Source: an uncultured Opitutaceae bacterium (lineage in GTDB: Bacteria > Verrucomicrobiota > Verrucomicrobiia > Opitutales > Opitutaceae). From it: a DNA stretch of 64,000 nucleotides. The DNA lies in contig CALFNN010000070.1 in NCBI GenBank assembly GCA_937902925.1, forward strand, positions 62,001-126,000. The letters are read 5' to 3'. Position 1 is the first letter of the stretch. The number at the start of each line of letters is the position of its first letter. The position numbers were made by a program, and so were the translations under genes. Below the pieces are notes generated by a model. That model made no database searches. It was not told the DNA's origin and saw only the letters and a list, made by a program, of their open reading frames with translations. Shown here piece by piece: positions 50,002-57,437 of the stretch.

Positions 50002-50013
50002 TTAAACGTTTTA
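50002..50013. promoter_or_regulatory. LacI-type operator upstream of beta-helix operon
   Basis: TTAAACGTTTTA within GTTAAACGTTTTAATTGA, 97 bp upstream of the first beta-helix gene start and 164 bp from the operator serving the divergent phosphoesterase gene. Confidence 0.75.
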
Positions 50014-50109
50014 ATTGAAAACCCGAAAACTTTTTCTTCAATGCCGGCGTTTCGTTTTCCCGCCGGCGTTCGCGCCGGCCAACCCAGAACCCTCCAGAAG
50101 GAGTCCGCC

Positions 50110-51531
50110 ATGTCCCACGCTCTATCGCAGACTGGTCCGCTCGGCGCCTGTGCGCGCCTGTTCGCCATCGTTGTGGTCGCCGCCGCTTTCACCGGCCGCG
50201 CCATCGCCGTCGAGGAAACCCTCGTCGTCGCCTCGTCCACCACGAGCCGCTCCGCCAGCGCCGACTACGTGTGCGACGGCTCGGCCGACGACGTGGAAAT
50301 CCAGAGTGCCGTGAACGCCTTGCCGGCCGCCGGCGGCACGGTCTACCTCACGGACGGCATCTTCAACCTGAGTGCGAACATCGACCTCGGGAACAAGACC
50401 GGCGTGAAGCTTTTGGGCGCGGGTCCGGGCACGATTCTGAAAATGGCCAGTGGTGCCAATGCGAGCGCCATTCGCGGCGGCACCGTGCTGAATATCACGC
50501 TCGCCGACTTCTCCATCGACGGCAACAACGCCAACAACACGTCGGGCAAGGGCCTGCAGTTCCTGACGAGCACCGGCAAGGGGGTCAAAGCCGAGCGACT
50601 TTACATTTACGACTGCGTCGACGCCGCGATCGGGCTCACGTGCGACGAGGTCAGCATCCTCAACTGCGAGTTGCACGACTGCGGGGCGGGGGTGCAGATC
50701 AACTCCGGCGCCGAGAAGTGCTACGTGATCGGTTCCCGCATCTACAATGTCGCCCTCCTCGCCGGGCAGTTGTCGGACGGCATCTCGTGCCAGGGCGCCC
50801 GGTGCCGCTTCGAGGCGAACGTCATCTGGAACAACTCGGACACCGGCATCAACATCGCCAGCGCCACCAACGAGGGCCGCAATGTCGCGATCGGCAACGA
50901 AATCTACCTCAACGGCAACAGCGGCATCAACACCGGCGGCGCCGACCACGATGTCATCATGGGCAACATCTGCTACGCCAACGGGCGCAAGACCGCGACC
51001 CCGCGCTCGAACGCCGGCATCTACGTCCGCGACCGCACCGACGGCACCCAAACCTCGGAGGACTGCGTGATCGTCGGCAACCGTTGCTACGAGGACACGA
51101 CGGATTTCCCGCTGCCGACCGGCGCCGTCGGCCAGCTCTACGGGCTCGCCCTGCACAAGAACACCGGCTCCGCGCCGCTGAACAATATCGCGATGGGCAA
51201 CGATTTTCGCGGCAACCTCACGAGCGGCATCTTCCGCGAGAATGTCGGCACGGGTAATGTGCTGCAGGAGAACCTCGGCGACACGACCTACGCCAACGGC
51301 ACCGCCACGATCACCAGCGCGGCGACCAGCGTCGTCGTGACGCACGGCCTCACCAGCACGCCGACGGTGGCGGGCATCTCGGTGACGCCCACGAGCAATC
51401 TCACCAGCGCGACCAAGTTCTGGGTCAGCAATGTCACGGCCACCCAGTTCACGATCAACGTCAACGTCGCGCCCGGCGCGAGCGTTTCGTTCTCGTGGCA
51501 GGCCCAGGTCTACACGGAACCCACCATTTGA
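50110..51531 (+). CDS. Secreted right-handed beta-helix protein, copy 1
   Basis: A 473-residue exported protein with a signal peptide (LFAIVVVAAAFTGRAIA). An opening module has SASADYVCDGSADDVEIQSA, the 'DG-xDDx-xIQxA' start seen in phage tailspike and pectate-lyase-type helices. The helix runs over ~60-400 with many Asn/Gly/Cys turns (ISCQGARCRFEANVIW; MGNICYANGRK). A small C-terminal domain (VVVTHGLTSTPTVAGISVTP, then SATKFWVSNVTATQFTI) closes it. Several paired Cys could form disulfides. AGAAGGAG precedes the ATG. No catalytic residues can be assigned. It is first in a three-gene set under a LacI-type operator and has a tandem duplicate 21 nt downstream. Confidence 0.85.
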   Translation: MSHALSQTGPLGACARLFAIVVVAAAFTGRAIAVEETLVVASSTTSRSASADYVCDGSADDVEIQSAVNALPAAGGTVYLTDGIFNLSANIDLGNKTGVKLLGAGPGTILKMASGANASAIRGGTVLNITLADFSIDGNNANNTSGKGLQFLTSTGKGVKAERLYIYDCVDAAIGLTCDEVSILNCELHDCGAGVQINSGAEKCYVIGSRIYNVALLAGQLSDGISCQGARCRFEANVIWNNSDTGINIASATNEGRNVAIGNEIYLNGNSGINTGGADHDVIMGNICYANGRKTATPRSNAGIYVRDRTDGTQTSEDCVIVGNRCYEDTTDFPLPTGAVGQLYGLALHKNTGSAPLNNIAMGNDFRGNLTSGIFRENVGTGNVLQENLGDTTYANGTATITSAATSVVVTHGLTSTPTVAGISVTPTSNLTSATKFWVSNVTATQFTINVNVAPGASVSFSWQAQVYTEPTI

Positions 51532-51552
51532 ACCATCGGCCCCTTTTCTTCC

Positions 51553-52968
51553 ATGAGCATACTCTCTCTGGCACCGGGCCGGCTCCGGCCTCGCCCGCTG
51601 CCCTTCGCCCTCGCTTTGCTCGGCCTCGCGCTCGCAACCTCCGCCGCCGCGGTCGAGTCCGTGATCGTCGTCGCCTCGTCCACCACCTCACGGTCCGCCA
51701 GCGCCGACTACGTCTGCGATGGCACGGCCGATGACGTGCAAATCCAGCAGGCGATCGACGCGCTGCCTGCGACAGGCGGCACCGTCTTCCTCACCGACGG
51801 CACGTTCAACCTGAGCGCGGTGATCGACCTCGGTAACAAGATCCATACGAAGCTGGTCGGCGCCGGCCCCGGCACGATTCTCAAGATCGCGAACGGCGCG
51901 AATGTGAGCGCCCTGCGCGGCCTCGAGGCCTTCGACGTCACGTTCGCCGATTTCGCGGTCGACGGGAACAACGCCAACAACACCACCGGCAACGGCGTCC
52001 AGTTTCTCGACTCGGGCGGTGCCGGGCTGAAGCTGGAACGGCTCTACCTCTACAACCTGGCCGAGGCCGCGGTCACGGTTTCCGCCGACGAGGTCAGCAT
52101 CCTCAACTGCGAGATCCACGACTGCGGCAAGGGCATCCTGATCAACGACGACGCCGAGAAGTGCTACGTGATCGGCTCGCGCATCCACCAGATCGGGAAG
52201 GGCACGGGCCAGAGCGCCAGCGGCCTTTCCTGCCAGGGCGCGCGGTGCCACTTCGAAGACAACGTCGTCTGGGATGTCTCCGACGCGGGCATCACGCTCA
52301 GCAGCGGCGACAACTTCGGGCACAACGTCGCGATCGGAAACGAAGTCTACCTCGCGGGCAACAGCGGCATCAACAGCGGCGGCGCCGACCATGTCGTGAT
52401 CATGGGCAACACGTGCTACGCGAACGGCCGCAATACCTCGACGCCGCGCTCCAACGCGGGCATTTACCTCCGCGACAATCTCGCGGGCACGCACACGTCG
52501 TCCGATGCGATCGTCATCGGCAACCGGTGCTTCGAGGACACGGCGAACTTCCCGCTGCCGGGGGGCGCCGACGGGCAGCTCTACGGCGTGCACGTTTCCC
52601 ACGACACCGGCAACTCGCCGCTGAACTCGATCGTGATGACCAACGACCTCCGCGGCAACACCACGGCGGGGATCTTCCGCGAGCACGTCGGCGCGGGAAA
52701 TATCTTCCAGAAGAATCTCGGCGACACGACCCTCGCGCTCGGCACGGCGACCCTCACCAGCGCCGCGACGGTCGTGACGGTCACCCACGGCCTCGACTCG
52801 CCCCCGACCTCGAAATGCATCTCGGTCACGCCCGCGAGCGATCTCGGCAGCGCGACGAAATTCTGGGTGAGCAACGTCACGGCGACGACCTTCGACATCA
52901 AGGTGAACACCGCGCCGGGCGCCAACCTGACGTTTGCCTGGAAAGCGCGTGTTTATACCGAACCCTGA
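51553..52968 (+). CDS. Secreted right-handed beta-helix protein, copy 2
   Basis: A 471-residue paralogue of the preceding gene, colinear along its whole length. It shares VVASSTTSRSASADYVCDG, DEVSILNCE-HDCG, EKCYVIGSRI, and the C-terminal SATKFWVSNVTAT domain. The signal peptide differs (FALALLGLALATSAAA). Conserved Cys positions are kept. Differences cluster in the middle coils, as expected if the two bind different sites of one glycan or work as a heteromer. It should be co-transcribed with copy 1. A hairpin follows 26 nt after its stop. Confidence 0.85.
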   Translation: MSILSLAPGRLRPRPLPFALALLGLALATSAAAVESVIVVASSTTSRSASADYVCDGTADDVQIQQAIDALPATGGTVFLTDGTFNLSAVIDLGNKIHTKLVGAGPGTILKIANGANVSALRGLEAFDVTFADFAVDGNNANNTTGNGVQFLDSGGAGLKLERLYLYNLAEAAVTVSADEVSILNCEIHDCGKGILINDDAEKCYVIGSRIHQIGKGTGQSASGLSCQGARCHFEDNVVWDVSDAGITLSSGDNFGHNVAIGNEVYLAGNSGINSGGADHVVIMGNTCYANGRNTSTPRSNAGIYLRDNLAGTHTSSDAIVIGNRCFEDTANFPLPGGADGQLYGVHVSHDTGNSPLNSIVMTNDLRGNTTAGIFREHVGAGNIFQKNLGDTTLALGTATLTSAATVVTVTHGLDSPPTSKCISVTPASDLGSATKFWVSNVTATTFDIKVNTAPGANLTFAWKARVYTEP

Positions 52969-52994
52969 TTCCCGCGGAGTTCGGTTGCGCAAAC

Positions 52995-53026
52995 CCTCGC
53001 CCGCCGCCCCGGGGCGGTGGGCGAGG
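52995..53026. other. Long GC-rich hairpin after second beta-helix gene
   Basis: A 16-bp stem with one mismatch and no loop (CCTCGCCCGCCGCCCC / GGGGCGGTGGGCGAGG). It is not followed by a T-run, so it may pause polymerase, protect mRNA ends or weaken read-through into the GH71/99-like gene. Confidence 0.55.
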
Positions 53027-53065
53027 CACTCGCTTTCTCCGGCTTCGCCCGGCACATTCTCCGCT

Positions 53066-54841
53066 GTGCGCCGCTCCCCTCTCGCGACTCTCTGCCTGAT
53101 CGCCAGCCTGGTGCCGGGAGCCCACGCCGTGGAATCCGGCGCGCGACCGGAGGTGCTCCATCCGACGCTCGAGCACACGGTGATGGTCGGATATCAGGGT
53201 TGGTTTCGCACGCCGTCCGACGGCGCCCACATGGGCTGGGCGCACTACGAGCAGGCCGGGACGAAAGATTTTTCTCCCGGCCACGCGGGCATCGATTTCT
53301 GGCCCGATGTCACCGACCTTCCCGCATCCGCGCGCGTTGCGACCTCTTTCGCCAACGCCGACGGCACGCCCGCGACCGTCTTCAGTTCGCATGATGCCGG
53401 CGTCGTCGACGTGCATTTCCGCTGGATGCAGGACTATGGGATCGACGGGGCCTTCGTGCAGCGTTTCGCCGAACCGATCGTCTTCGACAATGAAGCGTCG
53501 CGCACCCGGCTTCGTGCAACCGACGATGTCCTGCGGTTTGCGACGGCCGCGGCGGCGCGCCACGGTCGCTCGGTCGCCGTGATGTATGACCTGTCCGGGC
53601 TGCCGGCGAACGCGATCGGTCGCGTGCTGCAGGATTGGCGGCATGTCGTCGACGATCTCAAGGTGCGCCAAAGCCCGGCGTATCAGTATCACCGCGGCCG
53701 GCCGGTGGTGGCGGTCTGGGGCGTCGGGTTCGACGACGGCCGGGCTTACACGCTCGACGAGGTTTCGGCGCTGATCGCGTTCCTCAAGGACGATCCAGTC
53801 TACGGCGGCAACACCGTCATGCTGGGCATCCCCACGTGGTGGCGCGAGCAGACGGCCGATGCGATCGCCGATTCCAGGCTGCACGCCGTCCTGCAAAAAG
53901 CGGACATCCTGTCGCCGTGGGCGCCGGGTCGTTACGACGACATGGGCGGCGTCGAGGCCCACGCCGAGCGATTCTGGGCGCCGGACCGCGCATGGTGCAC
54001 GGCGCACGGCCTCGACTATCTGCCCGTGGTGTTCCCGGGCTTCAGCTGGCGAAACCTCAAGGGCGCACACGGAGGGATCAGCCGCGACGACGGGCGTTTC
54101 CTGTGGGCCCAATACCGCGCGTTGGCGAACCGTGGCTTCACCATGGTCTACCAGGCGATGTTCGACGAGATGGACGAGGGCACCCAGATTTTCAAAACCT
54201 CCGCCAAGCCACCCCCGGGAACGTTTTTCGCCAGCTACGATCCGTTGCCGCCCGATCACTATCTGTGGCTGGTCGGGGCGGCGGCCGGCTACCTGCGAAC
54301 CGGGCGCCGGATGCCGGAATCGATCGATGATCGGCCCAATTTCGGCGCCGCAAATCGATATCTTCGCCGCGGCGATCGCGTCGCCTACGACGCCGTCCCG
54401 GAACTGGCGGAAGCTCATCGCCGCTTCTTCCAGATCGGCGATGCCCTGACGGCTGGCGCTACCGGCCGGGTCCCGCTCGCAGGAAGTGACGCGCATGTTT
54501 CTGTGACAGGAGATTGGTTTCCGCGCCATCTTTGGTCGACCGACGCCAGCGCCTCGGTCACGTGGGAACTTGACGTCCCCGCAGCGGGCAGCGTCTCGCT
54601 TAAAGTCCGCTATCCTGGCGATCCAAATCTGGATCATGCAACCGCGGCCCGGTTGCGGATCATCCAACGTGGCCTGGTCCTCGACGAACGCCGGATAAAC
54701 CTGCGGGAAAATTCATTGCGGTGGAACGAAATCGCGAAGCTGCAGTTGCAAGCCGGGAGCCCGTGCCAAGTCATCCTGGACCAAGGCGGAGCGTCCGGTT
54801 CGTTGGTGCTTTTTGAGCCGCAATTGCTGCCGGCGAAGTAA
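53066..54841 (+). CDS. GH71/99-like exported glycosidase
   Basis: A 591-residue exported enzyme-like protein. The GTG start at 53066 was chosen because it gives a compact signal peptide (RRSPLATLCLIASLVPGAHA); an ATG at 52934 would lie within the previous gene and read through a hairpin. Residues ~30-410 match the GH71/99-like group: MVGYQGWFRTPSDG, HFRWMQDYGIDGAFVQRF, VMYDLSGLPA, KPVVAVWG-type PVVAVWGVGF, VVFPGFSWRN and MFDEMDEGTQ with acidic residues at the strand end. The C-terminal ~110 residues form a beta-sandwich. GH99 enzymes are endo-alpha-mannosidases, which would suit the neighbouring GH38, but exact family membership is not settled. Confidence 0.75.
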   Translation: MRRSPLATLCLIASLVPGAHAVESGARPEVLHPTLEHTVMVGYQGWFRTPSDGAHMGWAHYEQAGTKDFSPGHAGIDFWPDVTDLPASARVATSFANADGTPATVFSSHDAGVVDVHFRWMQDYGIDGAFVQRFAEPIVFDNEASRTRLRATDDVLRFATAAAARHGRSVAVMYDLSGLPANAIGRVLQDWRHVVDDLKVRQSPAYQYHRGRPVVAVWGVGFDDGRAYTLDEVSALIAFLKDDPVYGGNTVMLGIPTWWREQTADAIADSRLHAVLQKADILSPWAPGRYDDMGGVEAHAERFWAPDRAWCTAHGLDYLPVVFPGFSWRNLKGAHGGISRDDGRFLWAQYRALANRGFTMVYQAMFDEMDEGTQIFKTSAKPPPGTFFASYDPLPPDHYLWLVGAAAGYLRTGRRMPESIDDRPNFGAANRYLRRGDRVAYDAVPELAEAHRRFFQIGDALTAGATGRVPLAGSDAHVSVTGDWFPRHLWSTDASASVTWELDVPAAGSVSLKVRYPGDPNLDHATAARLRIIQRGLVLDERRINLRENSLRWNEIAKLQLQAGSPCQVILDQGGASGSLVLFEPQLLPAK

Positions 54842-55116
54842 CTCAAACACCTTCTGCTGCTTGATCCGTCCGGCGCGGCTCACCGCGTCGGGGCTTGTCC
54901 CGAACAGGCCCGCTTTGAAAAACGGAATCCCAACGCAGGCCGATTCATTCCGAGCGAGCCCAATCAGCAGTTGCGTTCCCGCTTACCAAGGTTTCGTTAA
55001 AAACCAAGGTGGCTTTCTGCAGCGCCCCCGCGGTTCCGTCCCGCAACGGTGAAGCGGGTGCGCGCGGTTGCCGATGAGTTTGACTACGGCCGGGAGAAGC
55101 GCTGGATGTCCGGGCC

Positions 55117-55638
55117 ATGAGATTGCCCTTGTTCGCCTGGCTGACTCTGCCCCTCGGTCTCCTGGCGGCGACCTGCCGCGCGGACCAGAACCCCGAAATC
55201 GTGTCGCTCGGCCACGACACGTATGCCCTGACCCGCTGGGCGACCACGGGATTCGCCCGCAACACCGAGAAATTGAAATCGCAGGCGCTGGAGGACGCGA
55301 CCGCGTATTGCGCCAAGCTGCACCGGGAGCTGAAGATTCTCAGCGCGACGGCGGAACGGCCGGCGATTCCACTCACCGGGTTCGCCAGCGCCAAGATCGT
55401 GTTCAAGGCGCTCGAGGCGAACGATGCGGAACTTCACGCGCCGGTGCCGGCGGTCGTGCCCGACGCGGCGATTCCGGCCGTCGCCGAAAGCACCATGCCC
55501 CGGACCGCCGCGCCCCCAACCGCGACCGACGTGCTCTACGGGGACCTGCTGATGCTGGATGACCTGCGCAAACGCGGACTTTTGACCGACGAGGAATTCC
55601 AGGCGCAAAAGAAAAAGCTGTTGGAGAAATCCAACTAG
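55117..55638 (+). CDS. Exported protein with C-terminal SHOCT domain
   Basis: A 173-residue protein with a signal peptide (LFAWLTLPLGLLAATCRA). Residues ~25-110 form a small domain containing LTRWATTGFARN, one later Cys and a helix KLKSQALEDATAYC. This resembles a family of periplasmic proteins with a Tyr-Cys-Ala segment. After a Pro/Ala linker the end (LLMLDDLRKRGLLTDEEFQA) is a SHOCT helix pair, a short module thought to mediate oligomerisation. Function unknown. The 275-nt gap before it (54842-55116) shows nothing recognisable beyond two ACCAAGGT direct repeats near 54990 and 55002. Confidence 0.75.
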   Translation: MRLPLFAWLTLPLGLLAATCRADQNPEIVSLGHDTYALTRWATTGFARNTEKLKSQALEDATAYCAKLHRELKILSATAERPAIPLTGFASAKIVFKALEANDAELHAPVPAVVPDAAIPAVAESTMPRTAAPPTATDVLYGDLLMLDDLRKRGLLTDEEFQAQKKKLLEKSN

Positions 55639-55774
55639 GCTTGTGCGGTGGGCGTCCCGGGGTGGATTCACCGTCCGCCGCCCGGTGGCAACCGGCCGGC
55701 TTTTGTTCCCGCCCGAAATCATTCCAAGCCCTGGAGGCCATTCCCCCGGGTGGCCGCGCACGGGCGGCGGCTCG

Positions 55775-56698
55775 CTACCGCTCGCGCCGGTAGTCGCGGG
55801 GCGCGAGGCCGGTCTCCTTCCGGAAGAGCTGCGCGAAGTGGCTCGGGTTCGAATAGCCGACCTCGTTCGCGATCGCGATCACGCTCCGCTTCGTCTCGCG
55901 CAGGAGCCGCCGCGCGGCGTCGAGCCGCAGCTTGATTTGATATTGCGACGGCGGCACGCCCGTGGCGCGCTTGAACAGCCGGTTGAAGTGAAACTCGCTC
56001 ATGCCCGCCTGTTCCGCCAGCCGCGCGAGGCTGAACTCCTCGGCCCGGTGCTCCGCCATCCACTCCGTGATCCGGCGCAGTTTGAAACCCGGCAGCGCGG
56101 GACTTTCCCCGCGGACCTCGTCGCCGAGCGCCGCGTAGTTGCGCGCGAGATGGACGGCGATGGCCTGGGCGATCCCCCGGACGAAGAGCCGGCTCGCCCT
56201 CGGCCGCATCGCCTCATCCTTCAGTTGCTGGAGCAACACCACCAGGTGCGCATCCTCGAAACCCGACACATCGCGCAGCCGCGCGTGCGTCGCGTTGGCT
56301 CCAAACACATCCTTCAGCGCCTCGTTGAACAATGGCAGGCTGAGGAACACGAGCACCACCTCATAAGGCTCGGGCGTGAGCGTGCGGTAGCGAAAATCAT
56401 AGGGCGCACCCGCCACCGTCAGAAACATCGCGCCTTTTTTCAGGCGGCTCGTCACCCAGGGCCCGTGGTTCTCGCGTTCCTGGGTCTCCGCCTCGCCCGA
56501 GGTCGTCCAGACAATGAAAGGCTCGGTCACGGCCGGCATGGTGAACGTCTCGGCCACGGGCGGCAGTGACAGCACGGAGAGCTGCACATCCCGCCACGCC
56601 GGGCCCTTGCTGCCAGCGATTTTTTTTCCCACGGCGTAACGGTGGAGCGCTTCAGCGGAGGTTGTGTTCGGGACCGGCATGCGTGTGAACAGCCCCAA
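55775..56698 (-). CDS. AraC family transcriptional regulator
   Basis: A 307-residue regulator. Residues ~40-150 form a cupin-like sensor (GPWVTSRLKKGAMFLTVAG, then YDFRYRTLTPEP). The C-terminal ~100 residues hold two helix-turn-helix units (FSLARLAEQAGMSEFHFNRL and SVIAIANEVGYSNPSHFAQL) with the family end FRKETGLAPRDYR. The start could also be Met-7 (56680). It lies beside a DUF5069 gene and the pectin-type group on the same strand and could control them, but no binding site is evident. Confidence 0.9.
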   Translation of the reverse strand: MGLFTRMPVPNTTSAEALHRYAVGKKIAGSKGPAWRDVQLSVLSLPPVAETFTMPAVTEPFIVWTTSGEAETQERENHGPWVTSRLKKGAMFLTVAGAPYDFRYRTLTPEPYEVVLVFLSLPLFNEALKDVFGANATHARLRDVSGFEDAHLVVLLQQLKDEAMRPRASRLFVRGIAQAIAVHLARNYAALGDEVRGESPALPGFKLRRITEWMAEHRAEEFSLARLAEQAGMSEFHFNRLFKRATGVPPSQYQIKLRLDAARRLLRETKRSVIAIANEVGYSNPSHFAQLFRKETGLAPRDYRRER

Positions 56699-56795
56699 CC
56701 CAAGCGCACCGGCAGACGTGTGACAACTGTTGTCCCCTCGCCATCCACCGGCAGCGAAAAAACCCGTCGGCCGTTTGTCTTGCCGATGCGTGACG

Positions 56796-56811
56796 CAGAC
56801 GGAACCGTCTG
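56796..56811. other. Small hairpin after DUF5069 gene
   Basis: CAGACGG-AA-CCGTCTG, perfect 7-bp arms, 11 nt beyond the DUF5069 stop on the minus strand. It lacks a T-run immediately after, so termination is uncertain. Confidence 0.35.
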
Positions 56812-56821
56812 ACCCCCGCGC

Positions 56822-57283
56822 TCAGACCGAATCCCACGCCTTCGCGGCGACGGGGTCCCGGCCTTCGTCGAATTCGATGTGGTCGACCAGCGTTTCGATC
56901 GGTTTGCCGGTCAGCCCGGCATCGCGAACGCGCTGGGGTAAAACCGCGGAGCGTTCATCGCGCCAGCCGAGTTTTACGATGAAGCGGTTCCAGACGTGGC
57001 ATTCCTCGTCCGTCCGCGGCGTGCCGTTCGCGTGGGCCCACGCGAGAATTTTCTCGTCCGCGCCGCTGGCCAGGGTGTGGTCGCGCAAATCGGCATAGCG
57101 GATGCCAAGAAAGCGGCAGCAGCGCCCGTCGAGGACGTAAAACTGGCCGTCACCGAGGTTGGCCTGATAAGCGGCGGGAAGTTCTCCTGCGGCATGCAGC
57201 CGGATCTTGTCGAGCATCCGCCCGAAATAAACGAGCCGGCCGACCTTCGCGTAACAACTGCGCAAACCGGGGACGTGAGGCAT
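56822..57283 (-). CDS. DUF5069 family protein
   Basis: A 153-residue cytosolic protein. VPGLRSCYAKVGRLVYFGRM, then LDKIRLHAAGELP, is the family N-terminus, followed by DGRCCRFLGIRYADL and the FIVKLGWRDER end region. The start at 57283 (MPHVPGLRS) fits the normal family start; a longer frame begins at 57364. The family is widespread in Verrucomicrobiota and has no known role. It sits between an AraC regulator and GH28 on the same strand, separated from GH28 by a 154-nt gap that holds nothing obvious. Confidence 0.85.
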   Translation of the reverse strand: MPHVPGLRSCYAKVGRLVYFGRMLDKIRLHAAGELPAAYQANLGDGQFYVLDGRCCRFLGIRYADLRDHTLASGADEKILAWAHANGTPRTDEECHVWNRFIVKLGWRDERSAVLPQRVRDAGLTGKPIETLVDHIEFDEGRDPVAAKAWDSV

Positions 57284-57437
57284 GGTCCATGGAATTCCGT
57301 CGCAACCCCGCGAAGCCAGACGAAAACCCATGTGCCGGTCGCGGGGATGCGGCGCTGATATCAATCTCCCCGGCCCGCTTCCGTTCGGCCCGCATCCCGG
57401 GAGAAACTCGCGGCGGCACCAGATCAGGCGACGCCGC

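Noticed and set aside
52934-53065. Upstream ATG for the GH71/99-like gene
   Set aside because: It lies inside the preceding gene and would translate a long hairpin; the GTG at 53066 gives a proper signal peptide.
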